Part shown: piece after piece, positions 1 to 6,586 of the stretch | How positions within the stretch are numbered: the first letter of the stretch is position 1 | Layout: each line of letters starts with the position of its first letter | Source: Firmicutes bacterium M10-2 | Lineage (GTDB): Bacteria > Bacillota_I > Bacilli_A > Erysipelotrichales > Erysipelotrichaceae | Direction: 5' to 3' | NCBI GenBank assembly: GCA_000403415.2 | Contig: KE159701.1 | Span: 55,382-94,459, forward strand | Length of the DNA stretch: 39,078 nt | The notes under the pieces: generated by a model | The model's input: only the letters and a program-made list of their open reading frames with translations | What the model was told of the DNA's origin: nothing | The model's database searches: none | Position numbers and translations under genes: made by a program

Positions 1-52
1 TGAAGCCATAAAATCAATCGGAAAAAAGCAGAAAAAAGTGATATTTCTTTTT

Positions 53-88
53 AAGTGCGCCAAAAATCGGGGCGCGCTTTTCTTTTTG
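53..88 (+). terminator. Intrinsic terminator of an upstream plus-strand gene
   Basis: Stem AAGTGCGCC / GGCGCGCTT (one G-T pair) with a 9-base loop, followed by a T-rich run. The gene it ends lies left of the window; the window opens with TGA, which might be its stop codon, but that cannot be verified. Confidence 0.7.
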
Positions 89-121
89 CCATAGATCCTG
101 TCATTTTCGAAAGAAGCAAAG

Positions 122-180
122 AAAAAAAGAGCTGCAACGCTCTAGTGATTTCTAAAAATCACCTATTCGTTACAGCCCCT
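122..180 (-). terminator. Intrinsic terminator after the flavin reductase-rubredoxin gene
   Basis: A long imperfect stem of about 23 bp (arms near 128-150 and 156-178) is followed on the minus strand by a run of seven T. It lies just beyond the stop codon of the minus-strand gene at 186-803 and faces the terminator at 53-88. Confidence 0.75.
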
Positions 181-185
181 TTTCG

Positions 186-803
186 TTAAAGATCGATTTC
201 TTCAAAATCCGATGCGGGATGATTGCACCAAGGACAAATGAAATCGGCAGGCAGATCAGGATGTTCGTAAATATAACCGCAAATGGTACAGCGCCATCCT
301 TTTTTGCCGGTTGTCTGTTTTTTCTCTTCAAATTTTTTGATATGAGAATGATAGAAAGAATAGGTTGCGCTTGGATTATCGGATAAAATATTTGTTTCTG
401 TGATATAGGCTGAGAACATCACATGAGATCCAAGATCGATTTCCTGATCGACTTCACAGGAAAGATAGGCGTTCGTTCCTTCTGTAATATAGTAGAGTCC
501 GTTTTTCGATACACCTTTGTGCTCGTAACTTGAAAATTTGTCGAAATTACGTCCAGATTGGAATCCAAAATGTTTGAATAAAGAAAACGGCGCTTCCTCA
601 TCTAATATAGAAAGGTTGAATTTTCTTGATTGCTGGATGAGCTCGCGAGTATAGCTGTTTTTACTAACGCTGATCGTGATGATATCGGGATTGTCTGATG
701 CCTGAATTGCGGTATTGATAATACAGCCCGAACTTTTTCCATCGTTGCTTCCTGTCAGAACGAAAAGTCCGTAAACAAATTTTTGCATAACTTTTGTGTC
801 CAT
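186..803 (-). CDS. Flavin reductase-rubredoxin fusion (high-molecular-weight rubredoxin type)
   Basis: 205 aa. Residues about 1-155 resemble the FMN-binding flavin reductase-like split-barrel domain. Residues 168-205 form a compact rubredoxin domain with the iron ligands C172/C175 (CTICGY) and C190/C193 (CPWC). The short spacing between the two pairs is that of rubrerythrin/Hrb-type rubredoxins. In characterised relatives (Hrb) the flavin domain takes electrons from NAD(P)H and the rubredoxin passes them to flavodiiron proteins or rubrerythrin, for O2, NO or peroxide removal in anaerobes. No such partner gene lies in this window. The start is preceded by AGAGG. It lies 61 bp downstream of the acetyltransferase gene on the same strand and may be co-transcribed with it. 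The domain assignment is firm; the electron acceptor is inferred. Confidence 0.88.
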   Translation of the reverse strand: MDTKVMQKFVYGLFVLTGSNDGKSSGCIINTAIQASDNPDIITISVSKNSYTRELIQQSRKFNLSILDEEAPFSLFKHFGFQSGRNFDKFSSYEHKGVSKNGLYYITEGTNAYLSCEVDQEIDLGSHVMFSAYITETNILSDNPSATYSFYHSHIKKFEEKKQTTGKKGWRCTICGYIYEHPDLPADFICPWCNHPASDFEEIDL

Positions 804-864
804 AAATGGTACCTCTTTTCATTTTTATTATGAACAATTTTTTTCGAAAAAGCGAAAAGAATGC

Positions 865-1449
865 TTATCGGTGATTGCAAATACGATCTTCTTTCGTGAT
901 CTTGCGGATTGCTTTGCAAGGATTACCGAAAGCAAGCGTATTGGCGGGCACATCTTTTGTAACTAGGCTTTTGGCTCCGATTACTGCGTTATCGCCAATG
1001 CTCACTCCCAGTAGAATGGTTACGTCCGCACCGATCCATACATTGTTCCCGATACGGATCGGCAAGGCGATTTCAAGTCCTGAGTTTCTTTTTTCGGCAT
1101 CGAGCGGATGATTGGCAGTGTACAGACCGCAATTCGGCCCGATGAACACGTGGTCTTTGATTGTAATAGATCCTGCATCCATAAAATAAGCGTTGTGATT
1201 GATGAAGCATCCTTTTCCGATCGTTGTACGATACCCATAGTCGCAAGCCAGAGGAGGAAGAATCGTCACGTCTTCTTCAAGATCTTCAAATAATTGCTTG
1301 AGCAGACTTCTTTGTTTTTCCTTATTCAAAGGGTCGGTCATGTTGTATTGATAGCAAATGCTTTCTGCTTTGAGGCGATCGTCAAGCAGATTCTGATCAA
1401 AATTTGCATCGTACCAAAGTCCTTGTTCCATTTTTTCCTTTTCTGTCAT
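865..1449 (-). CDS. maa: Maltose/galactoside O-acetyltransferase-type hexapeptide acetyltransferase
   Basis: 194 aa, the usual length of the Maa/LacA family. The N-terminal helical segment (residues 5-60, with GLWYDANF) is the Mac domain of maltose acetyltransferases. Residues about 70-185 carry the left-handed beta-helix hexapeptide repeats (IGNNVWIGADVTI, IGDNAVIGAKSLV), and H114 in TANHPLDA matches the catalytic His. The enzyme transfers acetyl from acetyl-CoA to a sugar hydroxyl in the cytoplasm; the true acceptor in these bacteria is usually unknown. A clear AGGAG precedes the ATG. Its promoter region lies back to back with the plus-strand EIIB-ROK gene, which may hint at a shared sugar-related role. 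The family is secure; the substrate is not. Confidence 0.88.
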   Translation of the reverse strand: MTEKEKMEQGLWYDANFDQNLLDDRLKAESICYQYNMTDPLNKEKQRSLLKQLFEDLEEDVTILPPLACDYGYRTTIGKGCFINHNAYFMDAGSITIKDHVFIGPNCGLYTANHPLDAEKRNSGLEIALPIRIGNNVWIGADVTILLGVSIGDNAVIGAKSLVTKDVPANTLAFGNPCKAIRKITKEDRICNHR

Positions 1450-1544
1450 TTTTGGCTCCTTTTTTTCTGTTCATGCTACTACTGAATCGAGAAAAAAACA
1501 ATCATTGTATGGTAAAATAAAAGAAAAAAGAAAGGGGTTACACT

Positions 1545-2978
1545 ATGAAAAATGTTTTTGATTTTAGGTCATGGATCAAAAGCCGAAATAATGAAGAATA
1601 TGCGCTTCGAATCGAAGATGAAGATCATTATCGACTGGTTACGGAGTATGGACGGGCTGAAATCAATTTTTATCCGGATGAGATCGTGGAAATCAGCATC
1701 ACAAATTTTAAAAATAACGATCCAAAATACTATTTGCATTTCCAGTTAAAAGAAGAAGAACACACGAAAGTGTTGTTTCGCGAAATGGAAGAAGCATTGC
1801 TTAATTTGCGCTATGAAAAGAAAACTCGTGTATTGCTTTCGTGTTCTTCGGGCTTTACGACATCCTTTTTTGCCAGTCGGCTCAAAGAAGCGGCCGATAC
1901 ATTAGAGCTTGACTATACATTTGAGGCCGTGTCGTACTTTGATTTGTACGATCAAGCTGAAAATTATGACATCATCTTGTTGGCACCGCAAATCGGATAT
2001 ATGTTAAAAAAGATAGCAACCTCGCTTCCGAATAAGCTGATCCTCCAGATTCCAACGCAAGCATTCGCTTCTTATGATGCTATGAGCACTTTGGAATTTA
2101 TTCAGAAAAAAATGAAAAAGAAATGCGATGAAAAAAACAGAAAAGAGAAAAAAGTCGGAAAGCAAGCATGTTCAAAGAAAAAACAAACTGTTTTATGCTT
2201 GGCTGAATTGTATGATGGCGAACGCGTCACTTTGTATATGCGAATTTATGATCACGGAACAATTGTTTTGGATGATTATGTAATCAAGGCAACATCAAAT
2301 CTGATCCCGATCTGGGATACGATCGATTACTGTTTGAGCCAGGTTCCTCATATCGACTTGATCGCTTTGGCTTATCCGGGAGTTGTCAATGAAGAAGGCG
2401 TGATCGACTATCCCGAGCAAGGATATAAAAATTATCACTTAAAAGAACATATAGAAACACACTATCATATTCCGGCTATTGTTATGAACAATACGAATGC
2501 GGCGGTTGTCGGCTATCATGTCAATCACCCTCAGTATCAAAATATCACTTTGCATTCTCAACCGTATGGACATCTCAACGGCGGACAAGGAAATATGGTC
2601 AACGGGAAGCTTGTTACAGGGATTCAAGGCGTCGCCGGTGAATTAAAATATTATTTATATCGGATGCAGTTTTCGGATGAACCGCGTCGATTGGCCCGCA
2701 CCGAGCAGGGACAAATCGAACTTGTTATTAATGCTGTTCTTCCAACAATTGCGTTATTCGGTCCTGAAATTGTGTTATTCCGTACGCCGATGGTCAATGA
2801 TATGCATGCTTTGAAAAAACGATTGGAGACATTTATTCCGCTAGAATATATACCGAAATTGGAATTTATTGCCGAAGCCAATGAACTCATATTCGAAGGA
2901 CTGCTTGAATACGGCGGCGTGTATTATCAAAACTATCTTTCGGAATCTCAAATAAAACAAGCAACATATGCTGCCTGA
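1545..2978 (+). CDS. PTS EIIB-like domain fused to a degenerate ROK domain
   Basis: 477 aa. Residues about 1-90 are unrecognised. Residues 94-190 resemble a lactose/cellobiose-type PTS EIIB domain: beta strand, then C100-SSGFTTSFFASRLKEAA, in which C100 sits where the phosphocysteine is expected. A Lys-rich linker (188-213) follows. Residues 215-460 resemble the ROK (NagC/glucokinase) fold, with AYPGVVNEEGVI, MNNTNAAVVGYH and GIQGVAGEL. Key ROK residues look lost: the N-terminal phosphate-binding DxGxT is not evident, the catalytic Asp of ENDANAA is replaced (N316 in the aligned MNNTNAA), and there is no Cys zinc cluster. It is therefore more likely a sugar- or phosphorylation-responsive sensor than a kinase, although no DNA-binding domain is recognisable. 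The start has a GGGG ribosome site 8 bases upstream. The domain calls come from motifs only. Confidence 0.68.
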   Translation: MKNVFDFRSWIKSRNNEEYALRIEDEDHYRLVTEYGRAEINFYPDEIVEISITNFKNNDPKYYLHFQLKEEEHTKVLFREMEEALLNLRYEKKTRVLLSCSSGFTTSFFASRLKEAADTLELDYTFEAVSYFDLYDQAENYDIILLAPQIGYMLKKIATSLPNKLILQIPTQAFASYDAMSTLEFIQKKMKKKCDEKNRKEKKVGKQACSKKKQTVLCLAELYDGERVTLYMRIYDHGTIVLDDYVIKATSNLIPIWDTIDYCLSQVPHIDLIALAYPGVVNEEGVIDYPEQGYKNYHLKEHIETHYHIPAIVMNNTNAAVVGYHVNHPQYQNITLHSQPYGHLNGGQGNMVNGKLVTGIQGVAGELKYYLYRMQFSDEPRRLARTEQGQIELVINAVLPTIALFGPEIVLFRTPMVNDMHALKKRLETFIPLEYIPKLEFIAEANELIFEGLLEYGGVYYQNYLSESQIKQATYAA

Positions 2979-3096
2979 ATAAAAAGGAACACGACGAAAA
3001 GAAATTCGTAAAATACGAAAACCGATGTTTGATGTGCTATTGGAGATTACAGGTGTATACAATATAATTTTTTTACAATAAAGGAGGATATGTTAA

Positions 3097-3873
3097 GTTA
3101 TAAGAAATATAGAAAAAAGTATAGGATGGGTAAGACTGAAAGAAAAAGGGTATCTTCCTACCACAAAATCAGGAATGGTGATCAAAAGCGGCACCGTTTC
3201 CATGAAGGCAGGAAGATATTATTCCTCGGTGGTGGTAGAAATACCTGACTCTCCTTCGGTTAAAAACAACGAAAATGAAGGCATCGGAATTGATCTGGGA
3301 TTGAAGGATCTTGCGATTGTTTCCGATGGCAAGGCCTATAAAAACATCAATAAATCAGCAAAAATAAAAAAACTCGAAAAACGACTGCGTAGAGAGCAAA
3401 GAAGTCTTTCACGCAAGTTAGAAAATACAAAGAAAGGAGAGTCTACTCAAAAAAATATCCAAAAACAAAAGCTCAAGGTACAAAAGCTTCATCAAAGGAT
3501 GGACAATATTCGTACGGATTACATCAATAAGACAGTATCAGAGATTGTGAAAACCAAGCCATCTTATATTACTGTAGAAGATTTGAATGTAACCAGGATG
3601 ATGAAGAACAAGCATTTATCAAAAGCAGTTGCTTCCCAAAAGTTTTATGAGTTTAGAGTCAAACTGGAAGCGAAATGCAAAGAAAGAGGCATTGAATTGA
3701 GGATCGCTGACAGGTGGTATCCATCATCGAAAATGTGCCACTGCTGCGGAAGTATCAAGAAAGATTTAAAACTTTCAGATCGAGTGTTCCGCTGTCAATG
3801 TGGTTATGTTGAAAACAGAGATCTGAATGCAAGTCTTAATTTAAGAGATGCAACAACCTACAGCATTGCGTAA
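3097..3873 (+). pseudogene. tnpB: 5'-truncated TnpB of an IS200/IS605-family element
   Basis: The open frame runs from 3097. Its first internal ATG, at 3175, gives 232 aa, but TnpB homology already starts upstream (SIGWVRLKEKGYLP), so about 130 N-terminal residues of a 360-400 aa TnpB are missing. The catalytic half is intact: RuvC D40 (GIDLGLKDLAIV), E135 (VEDLNV) and D216 (NRDLNASLNL), plus the zinc finger (CHCC...CQCG, residues 188-209); numbering is from the 3175 ATG. No tnpA and no left end are visible. An ATG at 3090 with a strong AAGGAGG opens a different frame. Full-length TnpB is an RNA-guided nuclease that keeps the element at its donor site. This copy lacks the wedge/REC part and is probably inactive. 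Confidence 0.85.
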
Positions 3874-4019
3874 CGAACAAGCAAATGTAGGTATGTACCG
3901 AAGGCTGATTCGGGAATTTACGACTGTGGAGTGTACAAGAACTTGTGAGTAGTGTTGCCGCTTACGGAACACAAAAGCATACACGAAGAAGCAGTAAGAA
4001 ATATCCGTGAGGATTTCAA
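3830..4019 (+). ncRNA. Putative omegaRNA / right end of the IS200/IS605 remnant
   Basis: DNA after the tnpB stop has the features of an omegaRNA scaffold. It contains the conserved-looking segment CGGGAATTTACG-CTGTGGA (3911-3930), several small stem-loops, and a terminal hairpin ATCC-GTGA-GGAT (4003-4014) followed by TTTCAA. In TnpB systems the omegaRNA overlaps the 3' end of tnpB and ends at the right end of the element, with the guide taken from the flanking DNA. Both boundaries are estimates; the element is judged to end near 4019. Confidence 0.5.
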
Positions 4020-4073
4020 TTCTCGATGTGTTTGAGTATGTTTAGACACATTTTGAGTAGCAGGGGAAGGTAT

Positions 4074-4952
4074 ATGTACGAATTAATCCAAGTGAGTGAT
4101 CACTGTTATTACATCGAAAGCCCTGCAAAAATTGGGGTGTATGTAAAAGATGAAAAAAATGTTTATTTGATCGATAGCGGAAACGACAAAGAGGCCGGCC
4201 GAAAAATTCGAAAAATATTGGAAGAAAAAGGTTGGCTGCTGGCAGGTATTTTGAATACGCATTCCAATGCCGACCATATAGGAGGAAACAAATATTTGCA
4301 AGGACAGACCGGATGCAAAATATATGCGGGAGGAATTGAAGCTGCATTCACTAAGTATCCGATTCTCGAACCATCTTTTTTGTATGGTGGATATCCTTGC
4401 AAAGATTTGCGGCATAAGTTTTTGATGGCAAAAGAAAGCGATGCGATTGATTTTTCCGACAAGAGTTTTCCTAAAGAAATCGAAGTGATCCCGTTGCCGG
4501 GCCATTTTTTCGATATGGTCGGTTTTCGAATGCCGGATGGGATCGTCTTTCTTGCTGATTGTCTGAGCAGTCAAGAAACGTTGGAAAAATATGCTATATC
4601 TTTTATTTACGATGTAGATGCGTATTTGAACACATTAGATTTTGTGGAAAATATGGAAGCTGCCTTGTTTATTCCTTCTCATGCGGAGGTGACTGCGGAT
4701 ATCAAAGAGATTGTATGCTATAATCGCGAGAAAGTTTATGAGATTGCCAATCTGATTTTATCAATTTGCAAAGAGCCGGTTTCTTTTGAAAAAATATTGC
4801 AGAAAGTATTTCACCATTATGGCTTGACGATGAACTTCGAACAGTACGTACTTGTCGGCAGTACGATTCGTTCTTATCTTTCGTGGCTTAAGGATCGTGG
4901 TCGGCTGATGGCAGAATTTTGCGATCATACGATGCTCTGGAAAAAGAATTAA
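4074..4952 (+). CDS. MBL-fold metallo-hydrolase with an altered metal motif
   Basis: 292 aa. It has the metallo-beta-lactamase fold: the first strands and IDSGNDKEAGR near residue 35, the metal motif THSNADHIGGN, the second His in LPGHFFDMVGF, and the third-site Asp in FLADCL. The canonical HxHxDH motif reads HSNADH, so the second His is Asn. The family hydrolyses diverse substrates (thioesters, lactones, glyoxalase II-type) and the substrate here is unknown. The ATG at 4074 is chosen because GGGGAAGG precedes it and homology starts there; an upstream in-frame ATG at 4026 has no ribosome site and lies at the edge of the IS remnant. Only about 55 bp separate the IS right end from this start, so the original promoter may have been displaced. 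Confidence 0.8.
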   Translation: MYELIQVSDHCYYIESPAKIGVYVKDEKNVYLIDSGNDKEAGRKIRKILEEKGWLLAGILNTHSNADHIGGNKYLQGQTGCKIYAGGIEAAFTKYPILEPSFLYGGYPCKDLRHKFLMAKESDAIDFSDKSFPKEIEVIPLPGHFFDMVGFRMPDGIVFLADCLSSQETLEKYAISFIYDVDAYLNTLDFVENMEAALFIPSHAEVTADIKEIVCYNREKVYEIANLILSICKEPVSFEKILQKVFHHYGLTMNFEQYVLVGSTIRSYLSWLKDRGRLMAEFCDHTMLWKKN

Positions 4953-4953
4953 G

Positions 4954-4999
4954 AAAAAAAGGAGCAGAAGATTCCGTACGGAATTTCCGTTCCTTTTTT
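4954..4999 (+). terminator. Terminator after the MBL-fold gene
   Basis: Nested inverted repeats lie between A7 and T6: GGA/TCC arms around a perfect 14-bp palindrome ATTCCG-TACGGAAT. T or A runs on both sides make it potentially bidirectional. Confidence 0.75.
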
Positions 5000-5078
5000 G
5001 TGTTGTAGTGAAAAGGAGCAATTTCTTGCTGGTCTAATTTAATCATATTTTCTTTTGAAAATCGATTTGGATGCTTAT

Positions 5079-5106
5079 AGAAAAAGATCCCGAAGGACCT
5101 TTTTCT
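5079..5106. terminator. Second bidirectional terminator-like hairpin
   Basis: A 12-bp stem (AGAAAAAGATCC / GGACCTTTTTCT, one G-T pair) with a CGAA tetraloop lies between the converging MBL-fold gene and the minus-strand gene at 5191. The rest of 5000-5190 shows no gene. Confidence 0.6.
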
Positions 5107-5190
5107 AAGAAAGTTTTAAGAAAGGGAATTTGATTATGAAGTGAGCTTTGTTTTAGCTCGAAAGTATTAAAACATACCTTTCTTTTTCGC

Positions 5191-5460
5191 TCAATTGATG
5201 TGCTCTCGCATTTTTTGATCTAAGGCAATCTTTCGATAAAGCTGGGCATGAAGTTCGTAAAAATCCATATGATCGATTTCATATTGTTTTTCTTTCGTCG
5301 TTTGGGCACGGTCCATATAATATAAATTGTTTTTATCTTGGCATAGGTAGACCATGACGGCTGCTTTCCCATCGACAATATAAATTCGGCTTGTGATTTT
5401 GCTGCTGGTTTTGAATGCCTGATTGACAAATTCTTCCGGTTCCAAATGGACTATATTCAT
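5191..5460 (-). CDS. Hypothetical protein, 89 aa
   Basis: This small protein is not recognised. It is mixed-charge and soluble, starts MNIVHLEPEEFV, has no membrane segment and has no cysteine cluster beyond a single Cys. It is accepted as a real gene because AAAGGAGG sits 8 bases before the ATG, there is a TATACT-like box at 5505-5510 (minus), and terminator-like hairpins lie downstream. A palindrome lies in its 5' region (see 5478-5489). It stands alone between the MBL-fold gene and the small membrane gene. No function is proposed. Confidence 0.65.
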   Translation of the reverse strand: MNIVHLEPEEFVNQAFKTSSKITSRIYIVDGKAAVMVYLCQDKNNLYYMDRAQTTKEKQYEIDHMDFYELHAQLYRKIALDQKMREHIN

Positions 5461-5477
5461 ACGCTTTTCCTCCTTTG

Positions 5478-5510
5478 AGAAACGTTTCTTTTCTTCGTAT
5501 TTGTAGTATA
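5478..5510 (-). promoter_or_regulatory. Palindrome and -10 box upstream of the 89-aa gene
   Basis: A perfect 12-bp palindrome AGAAACGTTTCT (5478-5489) lies just downstream of a minus-strand TATACT (5505-5510), where an operator would overlap the transcript start. No convincing -35 is seen. The palindrome is loosely like a catabolite-response element but does not match its consensus well. Confidence 0.35.
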
Positions 5511-5655
5511 AAAGACAAAAAAAGAGAAAACGATATTTTTTTTGGATTTATAAGAAAAACAAAAAAATATTTTTTTAAAACGAGGAAATCTCTAGGAATA
5601 ATTTTATGAACAAAAATTTCTTTCTTTCCATACAAATTATGAATCATTTTTGTCC

Positions 5656-5710
5656 ATAGAAAAAACAGCTGGCATAATCACAAGATGAATCGTGAATGCA
5701 GGCTGTTTTA
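5656..5710 (-). terminator. Terminator after the 65-aa membrane protein gene
   Basis: The arms AAACAGCTGGCAT (5663-5675) and ATGCAGGCTGTTT (5696-5708) pair with an internal mismatch, and T6 follows on the minus strand. The rest of 5511-5780 shows no gene; the longer open frame at 5644-5958 (minus) is an overlap of the small membrane gene in another frame. Confidence 0.7.
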
Positions 5711-5780
5711 TGAATCTTGTATTTTTTATAAAGTGAGCCATTCTCGTATGACTTGTCAGAGTATATATGATGCCGTGTGA

Positions 5781-5978
5781 TTACAGACGGCTCTTTTTCT
5801 TTCGCTTCTCGATCCAGATTGTATACCAGCAAAAGAGGACCATTGCGAGGGCAATCGATAAAACGAGGGATGTCAGCTTCATCACACCGGCAGGCAAAGG
5901 GAAAAGAAGATTGTTCACAAATACGATCAACATTCCTATGATTCCGATCCCGCTGCATAAATTACGAATTTGTTTCAT
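5781..5978 (-). CDS. Small membrane protein, 65 aa
   Basis: Two hydrophobic segments (about residues 8-24 and 32-52) are followed by a Lys/Arg-rich cytoplasmic tail ending WIEKRKKKSRL. The start is set at the ATG at 5978 because AAAGGAGG lies 8 bases upstream; a longer reading from 6002 would put the ribosome site inside the gene. The family is not recognised. It is transcribed away from the feo operon, whose promoter lies about 75 bp to the right. Confidence 0.65.
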   Translation of the reverse strand: MKQIRNLCSGIGIIGMLIVFVNNLLFPLPAGVMKLTSLVLSIALAMVLFCWYTIWIEKRKKKSRL

Positions 5979-6050
5979 GAAAGAATCCTCCTTTATCGTC
6001 ATAGTATCATGATTGAATAAGAGGAAGTCTTAAGACGCTTTTGAAAATAA

Positions 6051-6110
6051 TTAGTTGACACTAACTTATTGTTAGAATATACTAATCGTAGTTAGTTTAG
6101 ACTAAATCTA
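6051..6110 (+). promoter_or_regulatory. feo promoter with three tandem inverted-repeat operators
   Basis: The promoter is TTGACA (6055-6060), a 17-bp spacer and TATACT (6078-6083). Three 14-bp boxes of form TTAGW-N4-ACTAA lie at 6051-6064, 6072-6085 and 6092-6105, spaced 21 and 20 bp, about two helical turns. The first covers the -35, the second the -10 and the third the start region. TTAG...CTAA half-sites recall DtxR/IdeR-family iron regulators, so iron-dependent repression of feo is the likely reading. The regulator itself is not in the window. Confidence 0.8.
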
Positions 6111-6123
6111 GGAGGAATCGATC

Positions 6124-6333
6124 ATGCCATTAGTGTTTGCTCAATTGGATATTCCGTATGTGATCAAGAGAATTTCGGGAAAAGATGCGGTCCGTACGCA
6201 TCTTAGAAATTTGGGTCTTGTCGAATCGGAAACCGTTATTGTGCGACAATCCATCGCTGGGAATTTGATCGTGGAGATCAAAGGAGTCCGATTGGCTCTT
6301 GATGAGGGTTTAGGAAGACGCATTATGGTATAG
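6124..6333 (+). CDS. feoA: FeoA-domain protein, first copy
   Basis: 69 aa, a normal length for a stand-alone FeoA. It has the SH3-like beta-barrel pattern: ISGKDAVRTHLRNLGL, an ESETVIVRQ strand, NLIVEIKGVRLALDEGLGRRI. FeoA is a small cytoplasmic partner needed for ferrous iron uptake through FeoB. AGGAGG precedes the ATG. It is the first gene of the operon directly behind the iron-type promoter and lies 13 bp upstream of a second, divergent FeoA. Two FeoA genes before feoB is a common arrangement in clostridia-like Firmicutes. Confidence 0.88.
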   Translation: MPLVFAQLDIPYVIKRISGKDAVRTHLRNLGLVESETVIVRQSIAGNLIVEIKGVRLALDEGLGRRIMV

Positions 6334-6346
6334 GAAGGTAGAAAGT

Positions 6347-6568
6347 ATGAGAACTTTGAATCAATGCAAACCAAACGAAACTGTTCAGGTCACAAAGATC
6401 AACGGGTCAGGAGCCGTGAAACGACGCATTATGGATATGGGTGTAACAAAAGGGGTTGAAATTTTTGTACGCAAGATTGCTCCTTTAGGTGATCCTATGG
6501 AACTGAATATCCGGGGATATGAATTGTCGTTGCGCAAGGCTGATGCGGCAATCATCGAAGTCCGATAG
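6347..6568 (+). CDS. feoA: FeoA-domain protein, second copy
   Basis: 73 aa with the classical FeoA pattern: LNQCKPNETVQVTKINGSGAVKRRIMDMGVTKG, then VEIFVRKIAPLGDPMELNIRGYELSLRKADAAII. This copy matches the family consensus better than the first. It sits 13 bp after feoA-1 and 18 bp before feoB, with its own ribosome site, so all are translated from one message. The two FeoAs share little identity, so they are not a recent duplication and may contact FeoB differently. Confidence 0.92.
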   Translation: MRTLNQCKPNETVQVTKINGSGAVKRRIMDMGVTKGVEIFVRKIAPLGDPMELNIRGYELSLRKADAAIIEVR

Positions 6569-6586
6569 AGAAAGGAAAGATGAAGT

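Noticed and set aside
3090-3246. ATG with strong AAGGAGG opening a short frame of Lys/Arg-rich residues
   Set aside because: It is out of frame with the TnpB homology and soon overlaps it; it most likely reflects junction DNA rather than a gene.
4026-4073. Upstream in-frame ATG extending the MBL-fold protein by 16 residues
   Set aside because: It has no ribosome site, shows no homology-like sequence and sits at the IS right end; the ATG at 4074 has GGGGAAGG.
5644-5958. 104-aa minus-strand open frame
   Set aside because: It overlaps the small membrane gene in another frame, is rich in Cys/His/Arg without a domain pattern, and runs through a terminator hairpin.
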